The notes beneath the pieces were generated by a model. The model was not told the DNA's origin. It saw only the letters and a list, made by a program, of their open reading frames with translations, and did not search any database. From Branchiostoma lanceolatum (taxonomy: Eukaryota; Chordata; Leptocardii; Amphioxiformes; Branchiostomatidae): a DNA stretch of 64,000 nt. Shown here in pieces: positions 10,401 through 19,258 of this stretch (the stretch's first letter is position 1; each line of letters opens with the position of its first letter). The translations under genes and the position numbers were made by a program. The stretch spans positions 13,728,734 through 13,792,733 of the forward strand of contig NC_089738.1 in NCBI RefSeq assembly GCF_035083965.1, in the 5' to 3' direction.

Positions 10401-13400
10401 CTAATGAAAGGGTCACGGGAGTTTTTTGAAAGTAATTTACCAAGATTGTTTAGGTTACGTCTGGCCGTTGCACAGTTGTCATTAAACCAGTTTTTCTTGT
10501 TTTTGTGTTTGTTATGCTGATTTGTGCCTTGTCTTGTACATCGTAATTTTAGTGATTTTTTACCAGCTTCCTGTAGTAACGATGACAGACCAGTGAGTGT
10601 ATTTTCGATTGAGTTCAAATTCAGCGTGGTTAACGTTTCTTCACTGTTTTTCATAACGTTTTCTACATTGACAGTAAATTCGAGGGTATTGACAATTTCC
10701 TTGAACTTTTCTTTAGAGTCGGCGCTCCACACAAATTTACGGTGTGGCCGAATGGGAAGAGGGGATTTTTTGGGCAACGGTTTTGAATTACAATGCAGAA
10801 TCAGTGAGAGTTTACAGTGATCCGAAAGAGGTGTTAATGGGTGGACATGGAACAGAGAAACTTTACGAAAAAGGAATTTTTCACTGACAAGAACATAGTC
10901 GACTACACTAGACCCGTTTGGCTGATAGCATGTGGGTTTGCCTAGTGCGTCTCCGGGTGCTCTGCCATTTAGAATTCTTAACTTACTGTTGGTACATAGC
11001 TCAATCAAATTTTTACCGAAAATAGTGGGGGTACTTGTGTCCATATTATTACGGGGCAACGGACTGTCGAAATCATAGTCCTCTGGAAGGCTGTCAATTG
11101 GCCAATCATCTTCAATGTAATCTTTTAGGTTACCCACGCGTGCATTCAAGTCTCCCCCTACTATCACCTCGCCATAGTTTTTATAATAAGCTATTTCGTT
11201 TTCAAGTACGTCAAAAATGTCATATGTTCTATTGGAATGAATTGTGGATCTATTTGGGCTTATATAAACGGATGCTAGGAAGATATCTTCGTCTATATTT
11301 AACAATTCTTTGCTGACTTTTACCCAGAGAATATCCTCTGATTTGCTGTCTAATTTTGTAACGAAGTTTTTGTATTGCTTTTTAAACAGGAATATGATAC
11401 CGCCGGAACTACGTTTAGCTTTCCTAGTTTTGGTTCTAACACTACTAAAACATAAAAAGTTGGGGAAATGTTTCTCACCTGTATGCCAAGTCTCGAGGAT
11501 GGAAAAGAAATCAAACCCTTCTATCTGACTTACAAAATCACTATCTTCTACTTTGTTACCGAGTCCGTGTACATTCCAAAAGCCAAAGGATATCCCATGG
11601 CTTTTGGGGATAGGTCTAGAGTTCCTATTTCTCTTACTGTACGTCGTGTTTTCTGGACGATACATCAGTTCGAACCTTGAGGTCTTCCATTACTGGGTCT
11701 GGAAAATGATCCATGATACGGCCCGCTGTCACGGTAGGGCGGCGGTGCTCCATAGGGTCCGTTGTAGAATGGTGGTGCCTCACACGGCCTGCTGTTGTAG
11801 CGCGGGGGTGGGGGGAGTCCAAACCACATGGGACGCGGGTAGCTGTAGTTGCCATCGTACACTTCCGTTAAGGATGGCCACTCCCTGTCCCATTCGGTAT
11901 ACATAGGGGAGGGATGGTAGGGACCGAGGGGGCGCGGCACACGCATGAACGGTGTCCGTTGTGGAGCGTCCTGGTAGGCCTGGTTGTACCCTTGAACGGG
12001 CGGTTCCTGTCTGCCACGTTCAGGGGCGTCGTACGTAACAACCTCGCGCCTGGAGTCTCTCTGTGGAGCGTGTCCCTGCTGACCGTGTTGTGCGCGCGTC
12101 ATGTTCGGCTTTGCGGTACCGGTTCTCCTCCCCTTAGAGTGTTCGTACCTTCTGCTCTGATGCCGCGGGGTGGACGGTGGAGAGCTTCCGTTCTCCTGGC
12201 GTCGTTCATTCGCCAGGTTTCTTGGTTGCAGTCCGAGGGGCCCCGTGGCTTGTTTCTTAATGTTGTAGGCGAGCACTCTGACGCCGTCCGCGTTCAGATG
12301 GTATCCGTCCCGCTCGAACATTTCCTTGTTGTGGTCATTATTGCTCCACAGTTTTGCATGGTTAACAAAAGTAAAGGAAGCGTTTGCCTGGCATCTGTCC
12401 TGTAGGTGTTTGTTGATAGTCATGATGTTTTCATTGATGTCTGGGTTCTCTCTGGAGCTTCTTCTCGGAGGTACAGCCGAAACCACCACGTCAGCGTTAG
12501 GGAAAAGGGACTGGGTGGAGCTGATTGTGGTGTCAAAGTCGTCAATGATCTCTTCTTTAGACTTGGTTACGGTGTCATTAGTTCCGACATGTAGGACGAC
12601 TGTACTTGGTGGTGACGTTTCCTTGGAAATCGTCTCCAGAGCAGACAAGGTAGCTGGTAGGGTGGGGGCCCAGTACGGCCTTGGCACATCAGCTGTAGGG
12701 CTTAGCAGACCTGGTTTGAGCTTCTTTGCGTTCGAATCGCCGATTATCACCACGCGTTTTGACTTCTGTGTAGAGTGCTGGGGACGCGGGTTGGTGTGAG
12801 CCCTGGTGTTGGTTATAGACTGTATCAGGGCTTTGGGGTCTGTTTCTAGGTCTGTGGTACTGGAACTCAGCTGGGAGGGGGAGCCTTGCAGTGCCTCAAA
12901 CCTATTTGAGGTGGCGACAGCGTATTCCAGCACTGTGTTTTGGTTGCTTGGAAGCTGGTCGCTGATCGTAGACGTGACCTTATCCAGAATGGCATCTTTC
13001 ATATTAGCCACCTTTACTTTCAGGCTTCCCTGGGTAGTTTTCACCTCACTCATGTTCCTTTGAATGTCTGATGACTTGGATTGGAGAGAGGTAGTCAGGT
13101 CCTCTAGGTGTTGAACTCGATTACGTAGTCTGTTGTTCTCTTCCCTCAGTTTCCTGATCTCGGCGTCGTACTTCGCTGATGTAGTATTTGGGTCTGTCGG
13201 TAGTGCTTTGAAGATGGTATCAAGCTGATTTGACACATTGGTTTCAAATGCATTGGATTGGATCTTCAAAGAGGCAAGGCTTGTCTCCAGTTCTAACAAT
13301 GCTGTCTGTAGCTTTTCCATTTTCTCACAGTTCGAAGGTAGTCTCTCCTCTGTCATGCATTCTCTGTGATTTGCATGATTGCCCGCACCATTGTCTGCTG

Positions 13401-16400
13401 CTGTAGGGGTGATAGGTGCCGGCGGAGGTGTGACATGGGTCTGCGTAGCCTTGCGTTGTTCTATAGAAATGGCGTCGCGAGGTATCTGGCAGTTTATGCA
13501 ATGGTAGACTTCGTCTGTGTGTTTCAGAAGGGACTTTGTATCTTCATCAAGGCCCGTACAATCAAAATGCGTCCAACTTGGACAATCATTGCACCCGACG
13601 AAGTAGTCGCCCTCACTTTCTACCTTATTGCATACAGCACATTTGGTGATGTCGTCGCCGTCTTGGGTATATGGACAGACGATGTTGCGTTGTTCTTGTA
13701 GATACTGTTCGCTGTTCAGGGGCTGATCGACCTTGTTTGACATGACCATGGCGTGTAGGATGTCATAGTGGGAGCATAACCATAACACGTAACTATCGCC
13801 CTGGATATGTAACTTGCATGTGTCATACACGGTAATGTGTATTGACCCAAACTCTCCGCCGAACAGTGGGTCTGCACACTTGTACATAGCACTATAATGA
13901 ACACCGTGCTGTCCGAGATCATTCCCTTTTACATTGTAGTATGCCTCGCATACAGTCTTCCATGATTCTACGGTATCCCTCGGTACGTGGACTGTTAACG
14001 AACACGAGTTGTGTGTTACGCTGTGGCGGTCCGCGACATGAGAACGGTCAGATAGCCCTTTTTGGTGCTTCTCCATGTACGATAAGAAAGCGGCGCTTAC
14101 CTCCAGGAACTGTTTGCGGCTTGTCTTAAAACGATACGATCTCCTCTCGGCGACTTTCAGCGTTTTCACGTACTCTTGTTCTTTGACGTACTCCTGTACG
14201 AAGTCAGAGTAGGCTCCATACACTTCTTCGTAGGTGGTTGTTTCAGGTAGCTGGAACAAAGCGAAGATTGGATGTCCGGTCCAGTTGTCTTGAGGGGGGG
14301 ACGCCGCGGCCATCTTGGGCGCTTGGGGTCCGTCGAGTTCAGAAAGAAGATTCAACGAAAAGTAGCCGGAAAATGACTAGAAAATGGTTGTTATTATACC
14401 AATATGTTCTAGGATACGTTAAGAGTAAGTTGGAGTCAAAATCCGACCCAGTATGACCTCAAAATGAAGATAGATTACAACATTGTCAGGAGCGGCGAAC
14501 TAACACGTCCGAACGCTGTCCTGTCTGTGACGTCTGCGAGTAACATATTTGCTCAAGGAGGTTATATGGACATAAACCTCCTTGGTTTGCTGTAATCTAA
14601 TGGCTAAACAATGCCGATTCACACTAGCTACTGATAACCTCACAACATTTACCACGGGACTTTATTAAAATGGATTTTAAAGCTCCTTTATTTCATGAAC
14701 AGATGTTGCCAGATTCGAGCGTCCGGGAAACGACCTCCTTCAGTTGAAGGACAAAGGGTGACCCAGTTTCTATGGAACGGTTTATTCTAGCCTGGGTACC
14801 AGACCCCCGCGCTGCAGCGGCTAATCCTTCGGCCGGGGATGCAAGTTTCCCCGCCACCACAGTTAGCACACGGCCCCTAATTTTCTCTCGCTCTGTAGGT
14901 TTAGCATATATATAGATAGATAAGATAATAATTTTATTTGCAAGTTCTTGCCCGAAGGCTAATTGCAACATGAAACAATACATAGCAAGGGTATACTGTA
15001 CAGATAGTGAGAGTTAACAATGTTGACTAGTAGAACACATGGCAAATCTAAAAACTACTACGGAATACAATCTACGCTTTTTGGGTTTGACTTCTTTTTT
15101 GGAAGCAGTGGAAGACGAAGTGTCCCACTTTTTTTGTAATGAGTGGGTTTTGGGAGGTTAACAAGGTTCTAGTTTTATTTTCATCAGTAAATGTTTGGAA
15201 ATTGTGGTAAGTTTTGGAGGCTTCTTTAAAAAGGTCTTTTCTTTCCCGATCATATAAGACTTAAGAGATCGGGTGCCAACTCCATATCGCGTATGTGGCC
15301 TCCCCCACCAAAAAGGTGTTCATCTTCTAGCGCGAGGGGTCTGATATCCAGGCTAGGTTTAATCATGTTGCTTGGGTCCAGAAATTTACCCGGTAGAAAA
15401 ATGGAGCAGCATCAGCTTAGAGATTAGCAATTGGGTCGACCGTAGGCAAGCTCTGTCCAAGGAGGTTATTACCTCCTTGCTTTGTCTGAATGTTTGGTAT
15501 ACATCCTGTAGGTCTCTGTCTGTCGCTATGTTACACGCGTGGTTTAGGTCACTTTTGATTTGCGATGAGTCTGTTGTCAACCCCTCTTCTTTTCGCTTAC
15601 TCAACAGCGGCATGTAAATTTGCGTATGGTAAACGGGGTGACCCGGTCGTCAATAGTACACAACCTCTCGCTGTCGTGGGCTGATTGGGAGGGGGAGGGG
15701 GCAATCAGTCAGTCAGGCTAGGGTTCTGAAGTCTGTGTGTCATCCCAAGTTGGTCATCCTAGTTCCTTTAAAGTTTTAACCATCCTAGTTAGTTAAGCGG
15801 GCCCCCATTCTCGCTCCCTTACTACCCAAGGTGACACCCAGGCTATGGGTCCTGTGACGAAATTGTACATCCTAGAGATCAACACCTGAAGCCCGGGGAT
15901 GATTGATTGGGTTAAAACGCGATTTAGGCCAGGTCACTCTAAGCAAGGGTCATCCACACCCCGTAATCTCCAAACAGAGGTGTGGTATTTTTTTGTCCAT
16001 TCTTTTTTCGTACGTTACGGTTTTTCATTACAGTTAGGGGAGTGAAAAATGATAACAATAATGATAGCATGCGATATACGAATTAACACCAGCCAAAATT
16101 ACACACATTCTTTGATTCTCAAATTTATCTACAAGGTTTTACAAATGAATGAAAATGCAGCATATATTTTCTGTTGTCGTACTTGTATCATACCGTAGTT
16201 TCTTCTTCTGCTTTAGCTGGCCCAGCCCATTCGCTTCCTGTTGGAGTACACTGGGACTGATTACGAGGAGAAGCGGTATGAGACCGGACCAGGTGGGGAG
16301 GGATTTCATAATCAATATATATATAAAATCTTAATCTAGATCTCTATCGATATCTTAAGATATGTATTATATCATGTTCGCATTGATGATGCAAATTAGG

Positions 16401-19258
16401 TCTTCATTTGCATGATACTAGTAGGGCGGCCCCCTAGCAACTAGAATTAGATTGCAGCTCGCTTTTCAATTGCAGCTCCCTTCAGATTTACAAGCGGCCC
16501 TCCTCACGAGTTGCTGTATGGAATTAACGACTTCTGTTAGGTGTGATCATGTCATATTTTACTCTTTTTCTTTCAGCCCCTGACTACGACAGGAGCGAAT
16601 GGTTGGACGTCAAGCATTCGTTCGGCCTGGATTTTCCAAACGTAAGTAGATTTTGAACCAGGATATTACCACGCAAGTTAGATTGTAGAGTCGCAATTCT
16701 AAATGTATCGATTTAAGATGTATAACAAAGTTTTATATTCTCAACCATTGAAGGAGGTACAACGGCCGACGTTTCGGTGACTGTCGGTCACCGAATAGCC
16801 GCAGTGCGAAGAAAAACAATTTAGTGTCGCCCTGAAGAAGGTCACAGACGGTCACCGAAACGTCGGCTGTTGTAACTCCTTGGTAGTGAATATGATAAGC
16901 ATGTTTCGTACTTACACTTTCACAGCTTCCATACTACATCGATGGCGACATAAAGGTCACTCAGAGCAACGCCATTCTGAGGTACATCGCCCGCAAGAAC
17001 AACCTCTGTAAGTTACATCAACCGTTCTTCTACATGGTTTTAAGTACATCGTACAACGCAAAACGTAGCAACCTAGCCTGACTACACCGCGCTCCTAGCG
17101 GCCGGCCCGACGGAGGGGGTCATTACCCTCCACCCGCGAGAGATTGTGTAAACACAGGCTTCCTAGCAGCTTATCGATAAAAATCTAAATATATTTTTAA
17201 AAAATACATGTTTCTTTTTGCTGCCGTAGGTGGTGAGACGGAAGAGGAGCGGGTCCGGGTGGACATCATGGAGAACCAGTCCATGGACTTCCGTAACGGC
17301 ACCGTCAGACTCTCGTACAACCCCAAATTTGTAAGCAAGATGTATCTTATACATAGTGCCCTACATTTGCTGAACGTACAGCGGGGTGTCCCTATAGTTC
17401 AACTGGTAGCAGCTTCCTGGTTCCATTTAGCTGCTAACTGGGAGACCCCGGTTCAACCTAGCCTGGTATTCAAAGCTATTAAAGTTATAGCTCCCGGGTC
17501 TCTTTTGTCTCTTGCTATTTGCGGAAAGGTCAGAAGAGACTCTGGAGCTATAATAGGCTTGAATACCAGGCTAGGTTCAATCCTGAGTCAGGACATCTCG
17601 GTTGGGGCTGCAACGTAAAATGAGGGTCTCATGTTGGAGGAGGCGCCTCGAGCGAAGGGCTAGCAACCCCTCCCTGTAATTAAAAGATATACCCTGCTAC
17701 TGAAACGGCAAGGAAAATTGCTGGCCTATGTGCCACTAGGTACTACAAGGGTCTGAACGACCGAACAGCATATTTGGGCGTACTCATATAGAAAATCTAA
17801 GCACAGTATAGATAGCCTGGATGCTATACATCCAGAAGCCTGACATCCAGGGTACTGAAATCAATGAAATATCTATGTCTCTCTTTGTCTTCGAAATGTT
17901 TTTTCCAAGCGAGGGACAATTTAAGAATATTGTATTTCAGGCTGAGTTGAAACCAGGATACCTCAAAGACGTCCATAATTCTATCAAGCAGTTTTCCCAG
18001 TTCCTGGGTTCGAACCAATGGTTCGCTGGTGACAAGGTAAGATCTATCTGCATCATGTCAAAGTCTTAAACCCTCATACACCCCTAAGGGTCGAGGTATA
18101 TTTTAAAGTGACATTTGAACATTCTTGATCTGAAAAAAATTCCATCCGTGACTTGTCAGTAAACATCTACTATAACCTCTCCTCATTTCTAAACGGAATT
18201 TGGTAAAATTGGTACAATGCTGTGGAAATTATAGAGGAATATCTGTGATGAGTACGAGTGGGTCCATTTTGACCCCTGCAAAATTTTCTTGGATAGTAGT
18301 GAGATCTGATGTAGAAGCTTGAGATCCATCCAATGTTGCCTACAAATGCCATATTCCTGAACTTACGTGACAATTTAGATGACTAGGAAGGCTGTGTAGA
18401 CTATTTTCACAATTTTTAATGGCTGGTCCACAACTGTGCGGGTATGATATTTCACACCAATGGCTGTCTCCTATACAGGTCACGTTTGTGGACTTCCCCA
18501 TGTATGAGCTTCTAGACCAACATCGTATCTTAGAGCCAACTCTATTGGACGACTTCCAGAACCTCAAGGTAACGTGAGATCCATTAAGTGCCACCTGAAA
18601 ATAAAGTAGCAATACTTATCTATTATTATAACTCCTCTCAACCGAAGAACTCTATAGTCTCTGAATATTGACGTGGATTGACGTTAATTACCTTTGCAAG
18701 ATCGTTATATATTCGTTCTGTGGATGGGTTTGTGGACAGCATATCTTGAGTAATTGTTTATAGTACTTCGTATGTGGGTGGGTGTCAACAAAGCAAAGGA
18801 CATGTTCGATTATGGGCCCTCAAGCGGATTTCTACGGTACATCAGAAGAACTTCCGGTTTGGATATGTCGTTTGGTTACATTTCGTTTGCTATATTTTTC
18901 AAAGTAAGATACTGATAAGTCGTACAAGGAGTGACGTATTTCTTTGTTTCTGTCATCAACAGGATTTCCTGGCGCGGTTCGAGGTAAGTGACGTCACCTT
19001 GTCAGCGATGTCCCGTAACACGTATGGCGTAACTGAGTAACTGAGCCGTCTGATCATCAGATTTGATACCTAGCGGAATTCATCACAACTGCAGCTATAA
19101 CTCTGTGTCTTTTGTGCAGTTAGAATTGCTTCTTGGGAATTAAACTACCAACTTGTACTTCTTTCCAGGCGCTGCCAAAGATCGCAGCCTACATGAAGTC
19201 TGACCGCTTCATGAGTCGCCCCATCAACAACAAGATGGCCAAATTCGGCGCCGAATGA
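7418..19258 (+). CDS. Mu-class glutathione S-transferase, gene 1 (nine exons)
   Basis: Exons: 7418-7453, 16217-16292, 16577-16641, 16926-17007, 17230-17330, 17941-18036, 18479-18568, 18963-18983, 19169-19258. All have AG/GT borders and compatible phases, giving 657 bases: 218 aa plus TGA, the usual Mu-class length. The enzyme conjugates glutathione to electrophiles in the cytosol. The N-terminal thioredoxin-like domain has the catalytic Tyr in AYWNIRG (residue 7), the G-site [13 protein letters not shown] after the cis-Pro of LPYYIDGD, and the [18 protein letters not shown] segment. The helical C-terminal domain includes [21 protein letters not shown] and [10 protein letters not shown]. The C-terminus is MAKFGAE. 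Exon 8 is a 21-base micro-exon (DFLARFE). Intron 1 is 8.8 kb because a LINE has inserted. An AATAAA lies at 19328-19333. Family assignment is secure; in-vivo substrate is unknown. Confidence 0.93.
7560..7718. mobile_element. Inverted-repeat element (MITE-like) in GST gene 1 intron 1
   Basis: Two arms of about 70 bases face each other around a short loop near 7640: left 'ttcgacgtatttttgcgg' to 'cttttccgttttta', right 'aaaaacggaaaag' to 'ccgcgaaaatacgtcgaa'. GATC-containing ends also mirror each other. Pairing is imperfect but extensive. Confidence 0.7.
8102..11665 (-). CDS. LINE ORF2: endonuclease-reverse transcriptase
   Basis: A 1187-aa protein that nicks target DNA and copies the element RNA by target-primed reverse transcription. 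N-terminal APE-like endonuclease (about residues 25-290): [25 protein letters not shown] (near 175), VVDYVLVS and LSDHCKLSL (near 282). Reverse transcriptase (about 540-860): [16 protein letters not shown] (near 611), [13 protein letters not shown] (682), [19 protein letters not shown] (740) and the catalytic [10 protein letters not shown] (782). A C-terminal Cys/His motif (CKQC...HFICECP, near 1115-1140) resembles the zf-RVT region. The ATG at 11665 overlaps the ORF1 stop by one base (TGATG), suggesting coupled translation. No disabling mutation is seen in any catalytic motif. Domain architecture is CR1/L2-like; I cannot separate those clades without a tree. Confidence 0.93.
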   Translation of the reverse strand: MYRPENTTYSKRNRNSRPIPKSHGISFGFWNVHGLGNKVEDSDFVSQIEGFDFFSILETWHTGEKHFPNFLCFSSVRTKTRKAKRSSGGIIFLFKKQYKNFVTKLDSKSEDILWVKVSKELLNIDEDIFLASVYISPNRSTIHSNRTYDIFDVLENEIAYYKNYGEVIVGGDLNARVGNLKDYIEDDWPIDSLPEDYDFDSPLPRNNMDTSTPTIFGKNLIELCTNSKLRILNGRAPGDALGKPTCYQPNGSSVVDYVLVSEKFLFRKVSLFHVHPLTPLSDHCKLSLILHCNSKPLPKKSPLPIRPHRKFVWSADSKEKFKEIVNTLEFTVNVENVMKNSEETLTTLNLNSIENTLTGLSSLLQEAGKKSLKLRCTRQGTNQHNKHKNKKNWFNDNCATARRNLNNLGKLLSKNSRDPFIRGKYFKMKKDYTRLIRKTKRSYKDNILQQLNSQTGNNPSTFWQLIKQFKTTDRVSTEEAVDSQALHTYFKQLYGSDEKSNLPKTNNSFHIHIENKLNEMETELSKHNPLDTVIQASEINQAISQLKNGKASGNDLILNEMLKCAAHVLTKPLAILFNLIMSSGHFPKQWCESHIVPLHKGGSKEDLNNYRGISVTSCLAKLFTTIMNTRLSNYLDAHSLLSPNQSGFRKNFGTRDNLFVVDSLISKYVNSNKRLYACFVDFRKAFDSVWREGLRYKILSSGIGGKFYELIKSMYSNSQTCVKTSTGLTPLFDTDRGVKQGCNLSPTLFNLFINDLVKELDNPECVPPTLHNLFVSCLLYADDVVIFSETEEGLQRALDRLNMFCTKWKLQVNQKKTKVVIFNKTGRLFKDVNFFIGSESIETASSYCYLGLMLSSSGNFSLAKNQLSQKARKAIFSLKHLIRSPLSPKALLRIYNACIKSIMLYGCEIWGKDYLNDKCPIEIIQNRFCKNILGVQRSSSNVASRAELGIFPVDLDVSVRIVKYWLRLRQLDISSHPLQVDALLSQQHIPVNNRRKNWTQHVKEVLDNCGYSYIWYTDNPNIDVRQTCALLRRRLEDMYIQTFFHNLLKDEGKLRFYKNVKTIYDMENYLYHNDFDQRAAICKIRISAHPLEIEKGRYKQLPVQDRTCKQCATKAVENEIHFICECPEFETERNRLFTKVSEISKNFSKLRNTQKLIFLLKSSNPLIIESVGLFIFHCFQRRNQTPH
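11665..14355 (-). CDS. LINE ORF1 protein with PHD finger and SGNH esterase domains
   Basis: An 896-aa protein, by analogy an RNA-binding/chaperone component of the retrotransposon particle. A PHD-type zinc finger spans about residues 236-290 (CAVC, CNDC, WTHFDC, YHCINC). A coiled coil follows at about 335-480 ([18 protein letters not shown]). An SGNH-hydrolase fold lies at about 530-700, with the nucleophile block [12 protein letters not shown], the HVGTNDT block and [11 protein letters not shown] holding the Asp-His pair. The tail (about 730-896) is rich in Pro, Tyr, Arg and Gly. PHD plus esterase in ORF1 is a known feature of CR1-like elements. The start chosen is the first Met (14355-14353). 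The upstream 5' UTR (about 14356-14560) has no recognisable coding sequence. Confidence 0.9.
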   Translation of the reverse strand: MNLLSELDGPQAPKMAAASPPQDNWTGHPIFALFQLPETTTYEEVYGAYSDFVQEYVKEQEYVKTLKVAERRSYRFKTSRKQFLEVSAAFLSYMEKHQKGLSDRSHVADRHSVTHNSCSLTVHVPRDTVESWKTVCEAYYNVKGNDLGQHGVHYSAMYKCADPLFGGEFGSIHITVYDTCKLHIQGDSYVLWLCSHYDILHAMVMSNKVDQPLNSEQYLQEQRNIVCPYTQDGDDITKCAVCNKVESEGDYFVGCNDCPSWTHFDCTGLDEDTKSLLKHTDEVYHCINCQIPRDAISIEQRKATQTHVTPPPAPITPTAADNGAGNHANHRECMTEERLPSNCEKMEKLQTALLELETSLASLKIQSNAFETNVSNQLDTIFKALPTDPNTTSAKYDAEIRKLREENNRLRNRVQHLEDLTTSLQSKSSDIQRNMSEVKTTQGSLKVKVANMKDAILDKVTSTISDQLPSNQNTVLEYAVATSNRFEALQGSPSQLSSSTTDLETDPKALIQSITNTRAHTNPRPQHSTQKSKRVVIIGDSNAKKLKPGLLSPTADVPRPYWAPTLPATLSALETISKETSPPSTVVLHVGTNDTVTKSKEEIIDDFDTTISSTQSLFPNADVVVSAVPPRRSSRENPDINENIMTINKHLQDRCQANASFTFVNHAKLWSNNDHNKEMFERDGYHLNADGVRVLAYNIKKQATGPLGLQPRNLANERRQENGSSPPSTPRHQSRRYEHSKGRRTGTAKPNMTRAQHGQQGHAPQRDSRREVVTYDAPERGRQEPPVQGYNQAYQDAPQRTPFMRVPRPLGPYHPSPMYTEWDREWPSLTEVYDGNYSYPRPMWFGLPPPPRYNSRPCEAPPFYNGPYGAPPPYRDSGPYHGSFSRPSNGRPQGSN
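14553..14590. repeat. Short palindrome with AAGGAGGTT arms
   Basis: The sequence is 'caaggaggtt', then 'atatggacat', then 'aaacctccttgg': a small hairpin. The same arm motif recurs at 15458-15480, about 20209-20232, 21893-21916 and at the ends of the MITE at 16745-16884. Its position at the LINE 5' edge makes it a useful boundary marker. Confidence 0.5.
14591..14787 (+). other. Ancestral intron 1 of GST gene 1
   Basis: This stretch aligns with GST gene 2 intron 1 (about 20790-20990) through 'aacaatgc.gat', 'ataacctcacaaca', 'attcgagcgtcc', 'ctccttca.ttgaa' and 'caaagggtg.cccagttt'. It has no coding function and marks where the LINE insertion ends. Confidence 0.6.
14925..15250 (-). mobile_element. 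5'-truncated CR1/L2-like LINE fragment
   Basis: On the - strand this carries the end of a LINE ORF2 ('gtgggacacttcgtcttcc', 'aagaagtcaaaccc') and the 3' end 'gcaattagccttcgggcaag' with 'aacttgcaaataaa' and a (TTA)-like tail. This matches the tail of the full-length element with divergence. It sits in a block (about 14788-15395) absent from intron 1 of GST gene 2. Confidence 0.75.
15251..16216 (+). other. Remainder of GST gene 1 intron 1
   Basis: Non-coding. From about 15395 onward it again resembles gene 2 intron 1 ('agattag.aattggg', 'tctg..tgtttggtatac'). A palindrome with AAGGAGGTT arms is at 15458-15480. The acceptor TTTAG at 16212-16216 ends the intron. Confidence 0.45.
16745..16884. 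mobile_element. MITE with about 36-bp terminal inverted repeats
   Basis: The left end, 'aaggaggtacaacggccgac' followed by 'gtttcggtgac', is mirrored at the right end by 'gtcaccgaaacgtcggctg' followed by 'ttgtaactcctt'. It lies in GST gene 1 intron 3. A fragment of the same family is at about 25740-25790 ('accgacgttttggtgacgg'). Confidence 0.8.
17074..17160. mobile_element. Second copy of the short 'ctagcctgact' MITE
   Basis: It matches 6944-7041 through 'gctcctagcggccggcccga' and 'cgagag.ttgtgtaaaca.ag', with an internal deletion. It lies in GST gene 1 intron 4. No clean target duplication is visible. Confidence 0.65.
17383..17757 (+). mobile_element. tRNA-derived SINE interrupted by a MITE
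   Basis: A tRNA-like head with A-box-like 'tagttcaactggtagc' (about 17395) and B-box 'ggttcaa' (about 17450) is followed by a body running to 'acaagggtctgaacg'. The body matches the antisense copy at 56297-56526 almost throughout. The B box is split after 'ggttcaa' by the element at 17457-17575. It lies in GST gene 1 intron 5. Confidence 0.7.
17457..17575. mobile_element. 119-bp TIR element nested in the SINE B box
   Basis: The ends 'cctagcctggtattcaa' and 'ttgaataccaggctagg' are exact inverted repeats. The flanking 'ttcaa' is duplicated (17452-17456 and 17576-17580). Removing the element and one ttcaa restores the SINE sequence seen uninterrupted at 56490-56510 on the other strand. Confidence 0.85.

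Larger units (their letters stand above)
7948..14560 (-). mobile_element. Full-length, apparently intact CR1/L2-like LINE
   Basis: The element carries two long open frames on the - strand (ORF1 14355-11665, ORF2 11665-8102), a short 3' UTR, and a 3' end of 'gcctacgggcatgaatttg' followed by 'caataaac' and a (TAT)n tail at 7948-7960. A simple-repeat 3' end is typical of the CR1/L2 group. The 5' limit is not exact: sequence shared with intron 1 of GST gene 2 resumes by about 14600. The insertion is antisense to its host gene. Truncated relatives with the same 3' end lie at about 14925-15250 (-) and 55330-55515 (+). Both ORFs lack stops or frameshifts, so this may be a recent insertion and possibly an active source copy. 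Confidence 0.9.

Noticed and set aside
11553..13701. Several + strand frames of 100-160 codons
   Set aside because: All are shadows antisense to LINE ORF1, which has recognisable domains.
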